This document shows, piece by piece, positions 52,914-61,431 of a stretch of DNA of 64,000 bases. Where the stretch lies: contig JAJDDJ010000001.1 in the NCBI GenBank assembly GCA_029260395.1, positions 248,001 through 312,000 on the forward strand. Direction: 5' to 3'. Source of the stretch: Phycisphaerales bacterium. GTDB lineage: Bacteria > Planctomycetota > Phycisphaerae > Phycisphaerales > UBA1924. Every line of letters starts with the position of its first letter. The first letter of the stretch is position 1. A model generated the notes under the pieces. That model had not been told where the DNA came from, did no database searches, and worked only from the letters and a program-made list of their open reading frames with translations. The position numbers and the translations under genes were made by a program.

Positions 52914-54494
52914 TCAGGGTCCCGGAGCCTCACCCGGAGGCGCCTGTGAACCCTCACCCGCGCTGGCCTCTGGCTCGCCCTCGATCAGCTTGATCCGCCT
53001 CCACGCGCCTGATTTGGCCCTTATCAGTAGAGATACACCGAGGCAGATGATGTACGCCGATGCCCCAATCCAGGGCCCGAGGCTCCCCCAACGGGGCATC
53101 AGTTCGATCAGCAAGTGCCCGCCGCCCACGATACACACCCACGCCAGGACCACCGTGATCACACCCGGCCAGAAGGTATCGCCCGCTCCTCGCAGGGCCC
53201 CGGACAGGATGATCACCAACGCATCGAACATCTGGAACACTGCCGCCGCGATCAGCACCAAACCGCCAACCCTCAGCAGGTGCTCCGCCTTGGCCGGGGT
53301 GTACGACGGATCGATGAAGACCCCGACGAGCGGTTCGCGGAACACCACAAAGACCAGCGCGCAAAGACCCATGTACCCGATCGCCAGCTTGAGCCCCAAT
53401 GCCGCGCGCTGGTAGGCAAGATCGGGCCTGCCCATCCCGATGCACCGCCCCACCACCGCGGCCACCGCGATCGATAAACCCACCGTCGGCATGAATGACG
53501 CGTGCATGTACCGCAGCGCGATCCATCCCGCCGTGGTGTGCAGCACGCCCTCGGCGTGGGCGGCCTCCGCGCTGAGCCCGCGTGCGAGCGCCGCGGCCTC
53601 CCCGCCCTCCTTGAGCAGCACGCTCATCAGGTAACCCCAGCAGAGCAGCTCGCTGAACATCATCAGCCCCGCCGGCCAACCCACGCGAAGGATGTCGCCA
53701 AGACGCTTGAGGTCCGGCCGCCAGCCGTCGCGCGTGCGATACGCCTTCTGGTACGCCGGGCTCAAAAACAGCGCCAGCGGGATAAGCAACTCGATCGAAG
53801 TGCCGAGCACCGTGCCGAAGGCGGCGCCGCGCACCCCCATTGCTTCCACATCGAGCCATTGGGCGATGCCCGCGAACACCCCGGCCAGCGGGGTTCCATC
53901 CGGCGGGCCCGCCTCGCCGAAGATGAGCACCGCGTTGGCGACCATGTTCACGACGTTGCCGCTCAAGGCCGCGATGGTCACGATCACCGGCTTGTGCAGG
54001 CCAAAGAAGTACTGCGAGAGCCCCCGCGAAGCGAGTGTAAAGAACGCGCCAAGCAGCACCACACGCGCGTAGCCAACCTCAGCTTCTAGAAGCGTGCCCG
54101 AGTGGCCATACAGCGGCGAACTAAACAGCGCTCTCGCCCCCCACAGACCCAGCGGCACCAGCGGCACGCTCATGGCCGCCGCGAGGTACAGCCCGTTCCA
54201 CGCGTACGCCGCGCCCTTCTGAGGCGAGCCCGCCCCGAGGTGCTGGCTCACGAACGAGTTGATCACCGTGAACGTGCCCAGCCCAAAGGCCATCGCCATC
54301 CACGCGAGGATGCCCCCGTTGCCCTGGGCCGCGACCCACACGGGGTCTGCGGGCTCGATTCGGCTAACCATCATCGAATCGATGAACTGCATGACCGAGT
54401 AGCTGGTCATGGTCACCACCGAGGGCAGCGCGATCGCCATCATCTCGGCAAATGGGCTCTTGCCTTCCGCAGCGTTAGGAATGGATTCACGCAT
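52914..54494 (-). CDS. MATE-family efflux transporter
   Basis: The 526-residue membrane protein has about 12 helices and the multidrug and toxic compound extrusion pattern: IALPSVVTMTSYSVMQFIDSMMVSR in helix 1, LGTFTVINSFVSQHLGAG, and a second half repeating the first (GVSIAVAAVVGRCIGMGR). These transporters exchange Na+ or H+ for cationic compounds; the substrate here is unknown. It sits 51 bases after pdxA on the same strand. Confidence 0.88.
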   Translation of the reverse strand: MRESIPNAAEGKSPFAEMMAIALPSVVTMTSYSVMQFIDSMMVSRIEPADPVWVAAQGNGGILAWMAMAFGLGTFTVINSFVSQHLGAGSPQKGAAYAWNGLYLAAAMSVPLVPLGLWGARALFSSPLYGHSGTLLEAEVGYARVVLLGAFFTLASRGLSQYFFGLHKPVIVTIAALSGNVVNMVANAVLIFGEAGPPDGTPLAGVFAGIAQWLDVEAMGVRGAAFGTVLGTSIELLIPLALFLSPAYQKAYRTRDGWRPDLKRLGDILRVGWPAGLMMFSELLCWGYLMSVLLKEGGEAAALARGLSAEAAHAEGVLHTTAGWIALRYMHASFMPTVGLSIAVAAVVGRCIGMGRPDLAYQRAALGLKLAIGYMGLCALVFVVFREPLVGVFIDPSYTPAKAEHLLRVGGLVLIAAAVFQMFDALVIILSGALRGAGDTFWPGVITVVLAWVCIVGGGHLLIELMPRWGSLGPWIGASAYIICLGVSLLIRAKSGAWRRIKLIEGEPEASAGEGSQAPPGEAPGP

Positions 54495-54545
54495 GCGCCT
54501 GGCCCGATTGGAGGCTCGGCATCATGGCCAGCCACCGCCGCGATG

Positions 54546-55613
54546 CTAGCCGGGACCGCTCGCCATCGCCCCCGCCATGCGCAGCGCCGCCTCCATGCTG
54601 CCCGGATCAGCCAGGCCCTTGCCGGCGATATCGAACGCCGTGCCGTGGTCCGGGCTCGTGCGCACAACCGGCAGTCCCAGCGTGATGTTGACGGACTCAT
54701 CACGCGCCAAGAGCTTGACCGGGATCAGCCCTTGGTCGTGGTACATCGCGACGACCAGATCGAACCGTGCGGGCCGGCCAGCTGACGCCAGCGCCGCATT
54801 GAACACCGTGTCGCCCGGCCAAGGACCCGAGGCATCGATGCCCTGCCGCTGAGCCAGGTCGATCGCGGGCTGGATGAGCCGTTCCTCTTCGTCGCCGAGC
54901 AGCCCGCCTTCGCCCGCGTGCGGGTTCAGCCCGCACACCGCGACCCTCGGCGAAGCGATGCCCAGTCGTCGGCACGCCTGCGCGCCCAGGTCGATCGTGT
55001 CGAACACCCGTCCGATCGTCAGCGTGTTGCGCACTTCCATCAATGGCTGGTGTACCGTCGCGAGCACCACCCTCAGCGGGCCCCCCGCGAAGAACATCGC
55101 CCACCGCTTGGCCGCGAATCGCTGGGCCAGAAGCTCGCTGTGCCCTGGGTACCGGCTCCTGCCCGCCAGGTGCCAGGCGGCCTTGCTGATCGGACCCGTC
55201 ACGATCGCATCGGCGCGGGTTGGATCGCTCGCGGGCTTGCGTGCGTCGGCGATCGCCCTCTCGACGTAGGAAAACGACCGCTCGCCCTGCGGCTTGCTCG
55301 CGCCGCGAACCAACGGCACCTGATCGCCCTGCGGATCGTCATCGATCAGCACCGCATCGTGCACCAGTGCAGCCGAGACCGGTGCCCCACCCAGACGGAG
55401 CGTCCACCAGAATGGCTCGATGCCCGCTGACTCGGCGGCGGAGTGCATGGCGCTGGCCGACCCGTGGATCTGGTATCGCGCCAGGCGTCTGAGTTCTGGT
55501 TTGGCCAACGCCTTGACCAACACCTCCGGCCCGATACCCCCCGCGTCACCCATGCTTACCGCGATGCGCAGCCGACGGGAAGAAGACCCAATTGGCTCGG
55601 ATTCGCCGGTCAT
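54546..55613 (-). CDS. pdxA: 4-hydroxythreonine-4-phosphate dehydrogenase
   Basis: The 355-residue enzyme of pyridoxal-phosphate synthesis has MGDAGGIGPEVLVKAL, TGPISKAAW, CGLNPHAGEGGLLGDEE and the metal-binding MYHDQGLIPVKLL, all typical of PdxA. The start is the ATG at 55613 in an ATGA overlap with the upstream M16-like gene; a longer frame to 55625 is less likely. pdxJ is not in the window. Confidence 0.93.
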   Translation of the reverse strand: MTGESEPIGSSSRRLRIAVSMGDAGGIGPEVLVKALAKPELRRLARYQIHGSASAMHSAAESAGIEPFWWTLRLGGAPVSAALVHDAVLIDDDPQGDQVPLVRGASKPQGERSFSYVERAIADARKPASDPTRADAIVTGPISKAAWHLAGRSRYPGHSELLAQRFAAKRWAMFFAGGPLRVVLATVHQPLMEVRNTLTIGRVFDTIDLGAQACRRLGIASPRVAVCGLNPHAGEGGLLGDEEERLIQPAIDLAQRQGIDASGPWPGDTVFNAALASAGRPARFDLVVAMYHDQGLIPVKLLARDESVNITLGLPVVRTSPDHGTAFDIAGKGLADPGSMEAALRMAGAMASGPG

Positions 55614-56863
55614 GACTTCAGCCACGCGGGCACCGTCAACGGCTCGGGGCCGAGCGTCTGCACCGTCGCGATTCCGGACTTGAGCCGGGCCAACGCTTCG
55701 TTCACTCTGTCGAGCGTCAGCAAATCGATCTGCTCGGTAAGTTCATCGAGCGAACGGGGCCTTCCGAGCTTGTCCATGTCGCTCGCCAGCGCCGAGGCCC
55801 GGGCCGCGGTGCTCTCGCCACTGAAGACCACCCGCGACCGAAGGCCCGCGCGGGCGCGGTCGAACTCGACCTGTGTGACCGCTCCGGCAGCTGTCGTAAG
55901 CCGCTGCAACTCGTCAGCGAGCACATCGAGCGATTCCTGCGCGCGCGCCGGTGTGGTGCCCACATACGACGTACGCCAACCGCGGATCGAATCTGTCTTA
56001 TAGCTCGAACTCACGGTGTAGCACAGACCCCGCTTCTCGCGGACCTCGGTGAACAGGCGAGATGCCATCCCCCCGGCCAGCGCCTGCGTCGCCATCCGGT
56101 ATGCCCAGGCATCGGCATCGGTCTCGAGCGGGGCATCGTGAACGACCACGACTTGCACCTGCTCGGAGTCGTCGGTGATATGTCCGTAGCCGCGGACCGG
56201 GGTTCCGGTCGTGTCGATCGACCGGCGAGAGCCGCTCCAGTTCTTGAGCAACTCGTTGAACTGAGCCGCGATCGCATCGGCATCAACGTGCCCAGCCACC
56301 GAGATGATCGCACCGTCGGGCACCGCGTGCGAATGCCAGTGCTCACGAACACTGCTCTGCGTGACAGCATCGAGGCCCTCATGGGTACCATACCCCGAAC
56401 GAGCCAGCGCGCCGGGCCAGTGCAGGGCCCTTGCGCCCAGGCTGGCGCGGTCCGTGGGCTCATCCGCCAGTGAATCGAGGTCCGCCTTGGCCAGCGCCCG
56501 GGTCGGCTCTATAGAGGATGCGTCGAATCTCGGCCTAAGCACGACATCCGCCAGTAGCGGCAGCACCGCACCCATGCGGTCGGCGACCATCGAAGCCGAG
56601 ACCGCTGTGCTGAGCGTTCCGACGCTGCACCCGCGCGAAACGCCCAGCAGATCGAAGGCATCCGCTTGCGCGCGCGAGTCGAGTTCACCCGCTCCGCGGA
56701 GCAGCAGTTCTTCGAGCATCGTGCCCGTTCCGAGCGCTTCAGCAGGATCGTGCGCCGCTCCGACCGGATTTTTCCACACAATCGCTGCAGAGCGAACGGA
56801 CTCGATCGCCTCGACGATGAGCGTCGCACCGCAGTCGAGTGGCTCCACCTTGATGTTGCTCAT
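55610..56863 (-). CDS. M16-family peptidase-like protein lacking the HxxEH zinc motif
   Basis: The 417-residue protein has two M16 domains (N-terminal with VEPLDCGATLIVEAIESVRS, C-terminal with MASRLFTEVREKRGLCYTVS). In active enzymes the N-terminal domain has HFLEH; here residues 48-52 read TMLEE, so the zinc ligands are missing. The C-terminal substrate-binding Arg and Tyr are kept, as in the non-catalytic partner of heterodimeric M16B proteases. It may pair with an active subunit encoded elsewhere. GGAAGGAAG lies upstream of the ATG at 56863. It overlaps pdxA by four bases. Confidence 0.85.
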   Translation of the reverse strand: MSNIKVEPLDCGATLIVEAIESVRSAAIVWKNPVGAAHDPAEALGTGTMLEELLLRGAGELDSRAQADAFDLLGVSRGCSVGTLSTAVSASMVADRMGAVLPLLADVVLRPRFDASSIEPTRALAKADLDSLADEPTDRASLGARALHWPGALARSGYGTHEGLDAVTQSSVREHWHSHAVPDGAIISVAGHVDADAIAAQFNELLKNWSGSRRSIDTTGTPVRGYGHITDDSEQVQVVVVHDAPLETDADAWAYRMATQALAGGMASRLFTEVREKRGLCYTVSSSYKTDSIRGWRTSYVGTTPARAQESLDVLADELQRLTTAAGAVTQVEFDRARAGLRSRVVFSGESTAARASALASDMDKLGRPRSLDELTEQIDLLTLDRVNEALARLKSGIATVQTLGPEPLTVPAWLKS

Positions 56864-57444
56864 CGTGCTGGCTTCCTTCCCTGTCATGTCGGCCCTCCGC
56901 GCGGGCTGAAGTACGCACTGTAGCGGGCTTTGGAGTGGCGAAGGAGCCGGTTCACGGCTGTTGACAGGCCGCGTACGCGCCGCGTACTGCGCCGAACGTG
57001 CAGCGAACTGCGGCGAACGTGCCGGGGTGAGCGATTGCATGCCGTTCTGCACACGAGTTTCGAGATGTTGCTCGATCGACGCGCTCAACAGCGTGAGTCA
57101 GCATGCAATCGCGCGCCGCGTGCGCTCGTCGATGATGCCCTCAAGCACCGTGTGAGTCGCGCTGTGCAAGCGCGACAAGCGGCGCGCGCGCGTGCCATGC
57201 GCTCCTCGCGAGACGCGACGATACACAAAACGTCCAGCGTGTTCGCTTGCGTGAAGTTGATGAAGACGTCACACTGTCGCCGATGCGTGTTGTGATCGCA
57301 AACTTGAAGCAAAGCGCACGGGTGTGGCGTAGTTTGCTCAAGCATGCCGCAACACGCGGCCGATAGGCCCAAAGCGCAGCTGATGCGCACGGCACAACGA
57401 TGCAGCGCCACGACGGCGTTGCGCACCACCGAGGAGTCATTCAC
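56864..57444 (+). other. 581-base region upstream of the histone-like gene
   Basis: No protein gene was recognised; the region is rich in GCGC steps. TTGACA at 56961-56966 is a possible -35 element, and an exact inverted repeat GCGATTGCATGC lies at 57031-57042 and 57101-57112. GAGGAG before 57445 is the ribosome-binding site of the histone-like gene. Confidence 0.5.
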
Positions 57445-57606
57445 ATGGCGAAGAAAAAAGCTCGCAGGAAAAAGGCCACACGTAAAAAGGCCACTCGCAA
57501 GACCGCGGCAGGAGCAGCCGCAGCAACCGCGGCCCCCGCCAAGAAGGCGACCCGTAAGAAGGCCACTCGCAAGAAGGCAACCCGCCGCCGGGCTACCAAG
57601 ATCTAG
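57445..57606 (+). CDS. Histone H1-like Lys/Arg-rich protein
   Basis: The 53-residue, very basic protein is made of repeats of the type KKATRKKATRK around an Ala-rich centre (AAGAAAATAAPA). It resembles bacterial histone H1-like proteins (Hc1 and planctomycete KAT-rich proteins) that bind DNA without sequence specificity. GAGGAG precedes the ATG and a terminator follows closely, so it appears to be monocistronic. There are no hydrophobic segments. Confidence 0.8.
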   Translation: MAKKKARRKKATRKKATRKTAAGAAAATAAPAKKATRKKATRKKATRRRATKI

Positions 57607-57635
57607 CTCTCTAGCCCTCATTCTCCGACACACCC

Positions 57636-57661
57636 AGGACCCGCGACGGGTCCTTTCTTTT
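57636..57661 (+). terminator. Terminator of the histone-like gene
   Basis: AGGACCCG (57636-57643) and CGGGTCCT (57647-57654) pair around CGA, followed by TTCTTTT. Confidence 0.85.
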
Positions 57662-57694
57662 GCGCTGACTCCGCGGCCAATCCTCGCGGAGCCC

Positions 57695-57723
57695 TTGCCG
57701 ATCGCCGCGCAAGGCCCCACAAT
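57695..57723 (+). promoter_or_regulatory. Candidate promoter giving a leaderless mRNA
   Basis: TTGCCG and CACAAT are exactly 17 bases apart, and CACAAT ends five bases before the ATG at 57729. No Shine-Dalgarno is visible. Confidence 0.5.
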
Positions 57724-57728
57724 CAGTC

Positions 57729-58343
57729 ATGCTCACACAGGCCGACCGCGCCGCTTCCATCGTCATGGCTCACACCGCTGCGGTGGTTCTCGTCGAGGAT
57801 CGGCCCTGGCCCATGGCCTACACCTCTGCCTTCGGCGGTGAGGGGCTCGTCGTCGTCGTCCCGGACCGCGACCTGCTCGAAGTGCCGAGCGCTGAGCTGC
57901 ACATACCCGATGAATCGCTCGAGCTCAGCGACGACGCAGCGGTCGCGATGGTCTCATTCGGTGCCAGGCCTGTGAGCACGATGGACCAGTTGCGGTGGGA
58001 GGCGTACCACGGCGATCCGCCCTCGGACCGCTTCGCGATTCTGGAGATCGATGCGGTCCGCATCTCAGGCGAAGTGCTCGATGCCGTTGAACTCGACCTC
58101 GCGAACCCGCTGGCGAGCGAGCAGGCACCGCTGTGCAAGCTCGCCAATCAGCCATCGCTGGCTGGTGCGATCGAGCGCCACACGGGCGTAGCGCCCGAGG
58201 GCGTGCGCGCGGTGGGTGTCGATCCGCTGGGCGTGCACGCGCGGGGCGTGTTCATCGTCCACAGGCTTCGATTTCCTGAGCGCGCCCGCGATGCCGACCA
58301 CGCCGCCGCAATGATCGAATCGCTGCTCGGGGATTCGCCTTGA
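57729..58343 (+). CDS. DUF2470/HugZ-like protein
   Basis: The 204-residue protein has a C-terminal segment of the DUF2470 kind (GVDPLGVHARGVFIVHRLRFPERARDADH), which in other proteins follows a flavin- or haem-binding split barrel (HugZ, pyridoxamine-oxidase-like). The N-terminal part (AYTSAFGGEGLVVVVPDRDLL, MVSFGARPVSTMDQLR) could be a short split barrel. The assignment is weak. The stop codon overlaps the next gene as TTGA, so the two are probably coupled. Confidence 0.45.
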   Translation: MLTQADRAASIVMAHTAAVVLVEDRPWPMAYTSAFGGEGLVVVVPDRDLLEVPSAELHIPDESLELSDDAAVAMVSFGARPVSTMDQLRWEAYHGDPPSDRFAILEIDAVRISGEVLDAVELDLANPLASEQAPLCKLANQPSLAGAIERHTGVAPEGVRAVGVDPLGVHARGVFIVHRLRFPERARDADHAAAMIESLLGDSP

Positions 58344-59581
58344 CGCGTCTGCGCGAAGCGCACTGCCACCTGTACCAGCACGGGCGATCGCTCGGCATGG
58401 TGCAGCTATCCGATTGCCGGGGCGCCAGCGATGTTCTTGCTGCGTTTGGTGTTTCGGCAGAGTCCACCACCGATGGCTCGCCGCTGATCGGCCAAGGCAT
58501 CCGCCCCGATAGCTGGGACGACCCGAGGTGGCCCAGCCTCGCCGCGTTCGACGAGGTGACTGGTGACCGGCCCGCCGCTGCGTGGTGCTTCGACTACCAC
58601 ACGCTGCTGGCCAACTCATCCGCTCTGCGGGCCGCTGGCCTTACCGACGCATCGCCCGACCCGATCGGTGGCGTGCTCGGTCGCGATGCACAAGGAAAGC
58701 TCACAGGCGTCGCATACGAGCGCGCAGCGCTGCTTGTGTGGGACGCGATCCCCGAGCCGCCCGTAGAGCGACGCGCCCGGCTGCTCTCGGCCGCGCTCGA
58801 TGACCTCCGCACGCACGGCTATGTCGAGTTGCACGACCTCAAGGCCCAGCCGTGGCTGCCGGTTGTGCTGCGCGAACTCGAGGACCCAATGAAGATTGGG
58901 CTCTGGCCGCTGGTGAAGGACCTGGCCGCGATGGCGCAGAGCGCGCAGGAATGGTCGAACGATCGGCTCGGGCTCGGCGGGGGCAAGATCTTCGTCGACG
59001 GCACACTCAACAGCCGAACCGCGGCCATGCTCAGCCCCTACGCCGACGGGCCGGCAGCGCACCCGGCGGGCATGCTGCTGATGACAGAAGCCGACGTCTG
59101 CTCGGCGATCGAGCAAGCCGATGCGCTCGGGCTGCCCATCGCGGCCCACGCCATCGGCGACCGAGCCGTGCGCACGGTGCTCGATGCGCTCGAACGAGTC
59201 AAACCCGCCTCGCGGGGCTACCGAATCGAGCACGCCGAGTTGATCGACCCTGAGGACATCGACCGCATCGTTCGGCTTTGCGACCGCTTCGGGCTCATCG
59301 TCAGCGTTCAGCCGTGCCACTTGCTCGCGGACATCGAGGCGCTCCAGCGGGCTGTGCCCGATCGGCTAGGCCGGGTGCTCCCGATCCGCACGCTCATCGA
59401 TGCGGGCCTCGCACCGGGCGTTGACCTGCTGTTCGGGTCGGACACCCCGATCGTTCGGCCACACCCCGAGGACAGCATCCGCGCCGCGGTAGACCGCAAG
59501 CGGCCCGACTCCGCGGCGATCGCCCAATGCGAGGCGATCAGCGAAACCACCGCCTGGCAGTGCTTTACCCAAATGGGGTGA
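58340..59581 (+). CDS. Amidohydrolase (YtcJ-like, amidohydrolase 3 family)
   Basis: The 413-residue metal-dependent hydrolase starts at TTG 58340, overlapping the previous stop. It has the HxH metal pair in EAHCHLYQHG, KIFVDGTLNSRTAAM with the bridging-Lys position, AAHAIGDRAVR, RIEHAELID and FGSDTPI, all in the order of YtcJ-type amidohydrolases. The N-terminal composite beta-domain of longer YtcJ proteins (about 530 residues) is short or missing here. The substrate is unknown. Confidence 0.8.
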   Translation: MTRLREAHCHLYQHGRSLGMVQLSDCRGASDVLAAFGVSAESTTDGSPLIGQGIRPDSWDDPRWPSLAAFDEVTGDRPAAAWCFDYHTLLANSSALRAAGLTDASPDPIGGVLGRDAQGKLTGVAYERAALLVWDAIPEPPVERRARLLSAALDDLRTHGYVELHDLKAQPWLPVVLRELEDPMKIGLWPLVKDLAAMAQSAQEWSNDRLGLGGGKIFVDGTLNSRTAAMLSPYADGPAAHPAGMLLMTEADVCSAIEQADALGLPIAAHAIGDRAVRTVLDALERVKPASRGYRIEHAELIDPEDIDRIVRLCDRFGLIVSVQPCHLLADIEALQRAVPDRLGRVLPIRTLIDAGLAPGVDLLFGSDTPIVRPHPEDSIRAAVDRKRPDSAAIAQCEAISETTAWQCFTQMG

Positions 59582-59668
59582 ACGCGGGCGGCGATCCCGT
59601 ATAATGACCACGAACGGGTAGACACTCGTTTCTGACCACACGCCACGCGAACCGAACGGAGTTGAGCG

Positions 59669-60532
59669 ATGGACCTCGATCGAAACAAGATGCTCCGGCA
59701 CAACCCGATCATCGTGGGCGAAGAAGCCAAACGGGCGCAGGCTGCGGCCGACCTCGCGGGCAACCTGCCCGCCGACCAGATCGATCCCGAGACGTTTTTC
59801 ATGGAGCAGCACTGGGACTTGTACTCCGAGGAGAACCACGAGACGTGGCGACGGCTCTACGCCAAACGCATCCATTCGCTGCGCGAGCAGGCGTCCAACG
59901 TGTTCCTCACGGGCTTTGATGCCTTCGGCCTGCCCGCCGATCAGATTCCCCGGCTGACGACCGTCAACGACGTGCTCCGCAGCACCACCGGCTGGCAGAG
60001 CCGCCCCGTGCCCGGGTACCTCCCGGCCAAGAGCTTCTTTGCGTGCCTCGCCCAGCGGAAGTTCCCGACGACCATGACCATCCGCCCGCCGGACGAGCTG
60101 GACTACTTGCCCGAGCCGGACATCTTCCACGATGTGTTTGGACACGTGCCGCTTCACGCCGATCCGGTCTTTGCGGACTTTCTCCAGACCTACGGCCAGG
60201 CCGCGCTGCACACCACCACCGATCACGAAACCGCGCTGTCTAGGCTCTTCTGGTTCACCGTCGAGTTTGGGCTCGTCCACGAAGACGGTAGGCTCAAGAT
60301 CTACGGCTCGGGCCTCATGAGCTCCGTGGGCGAATCCAATTGGGCGCTCAAAGGCGACGGCGAACGCCAGCCCGAACGCAGACCTTTTGACCTCGACAAG
60401 ATCTGCGCCACGCACTTTGAGATCGATGAGTACCAGCCGTTGTACTACGTGCTGGAGTCGTTCGAGCAGCTCCGCGATGCGATGGTCAGCTACGCCGAGC
60501 GCGTGCTCAACGATGCCAACGTGACGGTGTGA
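59669..60532 (+). CDS. phhA: Phenylalanine-4-hydroxylase-like aromatic amino acid monooxygenase
   Basis: The 287-residue iron(II)- and pterin-dependent enzyme probably converts phenylalanine to tyrosine. The iron ligands are in DIFHDVFGHVPLHADP (two His) and FWFTVEFGL (Glu), with RPPDELDYLPEPD just upstream, at the length of bacterial PheH. ACGGAG precedes the ATG. Specificity for Phe over Trp is inferred from bacterial precedent. It is followed after six bases by a small membrane protein gene. Confidence 0.9.
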   Translation: MDLDRNKMLRHNPIIVGEEAKRAQAAADLAGNLPADQIDPETFFMEQHWDLYSEENHETWRRLYAKRIHSLREQASNVFLTGFDAFGLPADQIPRLTTVNDVLRSTTGWQSRPVPGYLPAKSFFACLAQRKFPTTMTIRPPDELDYLPEPDIFHDVFGHVPLHADPVFADFLQTYGQAALHTTTDHETALSRLFWFTVEFGLVHEDGRLKIYGSGLMSSVGESNWALKGDGERQPERRPFDLDKICATHFEIDEYQPLYYVLESFEQLRDAMVSYAERVLNDANVTV

Positions 60533-60538
60533 TGGAGC

Positions 60539-60817
60539 ATGAGCACAAACTGCCCATTCGACGGCTGCTGCGACAGGTGCGGTGCTGCGTCGGATGATCT
60601 TCAGGAGCAAGTCGAACTCAAGACCATCGGTCTATTCGCGAAGCTTCGTTTCTACTGGATGATTTTCACAGGTCGCTCGCCTTGGGAGCGTGTTCAACTC
60701 TGCGCTGACTGTCGAGGGCGCGAGAAAGACTACGCTCTCATTGGCCTCATCATCGCGATCGTCGTGGTCGTTGTTGCGATCGGCGGAACGATCTGGGCAA
60801 TGCGCTTGACACCGTGA
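60539..60817 (+). CDS. Small Cys-rich protein with C-terminal membrane helix
   Basis: The 92-residue protein has two Cys clusters (NCPFDGCCDRCGA near the N-terminus and VQLCADCRG at about 50-60) that suggest a zinc ribbon, then a single hydrophobic helix (LIGLIIAIVVVVVAIGG). It is probably inserted with the N-terminus in the cytoplasm. No family was recognised. It lies six bases after phhA and is likely co-transcribed with it. Confidence 0.6.
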   Translation: MSTNCPFDGCCDRCGAASDDLQEQVELKTIGLFAKLRFYWMIFTGRSPWERVQLCADCRGREKDYALIGLIIAIVVVVVAIGGTIWAMRLTP

Positions 60818-60827
60818 CGCTCAGCCC

Positions 60828-61406
60828 TCACTCGTTCTCTGCCACGGGCCGTGAGAGGCTGTTGCTGTACATGCCCGAGCGGTCGAAACAGCAAGGCCGA
60901 CGCTTGCCGTTTGCGAGCATGTCGCATGCGGTCGCTAACCGCTTGGTACGAGTCTCGGCCCTCTTTCCCGAAGTGATCCAGTGAATCCAGTCTCGGCGTG
61001 CCTTCGGCGTGATGTCGGTCCATACGGCTTTGGCCTTGGCGTCTGCAGCCAGCGCCTTGCGGACGTCGGCGGGCACCTCAGGCTCTGGTTCCTCGTCGGA
61101 GGGCACGATCACCAACTCGACCTCATCGCCCGCCTTGGCCCCAGCGCCTCTGCTCAGCTTGCGGTCAACTTTCAGCCAGTGACCGCCCTCGCCGTCGGGC
61201 TGGAGGGTGGCTGCGAAATCAAAGCCGTTCATCTTTCCGCTGACCGACACCAGCCCGCGGGATGGCAGCTTGTTGCTGGCGCTCTTCGGCAGCACCAGAA
61301 AGCTCCAGTCGGCCGCTTTCTCGCCCTCTGTCTGCTTTGGGCGCAGCAAGGGCGCGGCGAATCGGATCGTGGGCTTGCTTCCAGTATGTGCGGCGGCTCG
61401 TTTCAT
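60828..61406 (-). CDS. DUF1905 / YdeI-OmpD-associated family protein
   Basis: The 192-residue protein has a DUF1905-like barrel (FLVLPKSASNKLPSRGLVSVSG, HWLKVDRKLSRGAGAKAGDEVEL) and a C-terminal YdeI/OmpD-associated helical segment (PADVRKALAADAKAKAVW, KARRDWIHWITSGKRAETR). Its role is unknown; related proteins have been linked to peptide resistance. The ATG at 61406 is chosen because upstream codons are not conserved in character. Confidence 0.8.
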   Translation of the reverse strand: MKRAAAHTGSKPTIRFAAPLLRPKQTEGEKAADWSFLVLPKSASNKLPSRGLVSVSGKMNGFDFAATLQPDGEGGHWLKVDRKLSRGAGAKAGDEVELVIVPSDEEPEPEVPADVRKALAADAKAKAVWTDITPKARRDWIHWITSGKRAETRTKRLATACDMLANGKRRPCCFDRSGMYSNSLSRPVAENE

Positions 61407-61431
61407 CTCGGATGGCCGATGATACCGCGCC

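Noticed and set aside
57085..57720. Long minus-strand frame across the histone-like gene
   Set aside because: It is antisense to a convincing Lys-rich gene and reads as Gly/Leu/Cys repeats produced by the opposite-strand codons.
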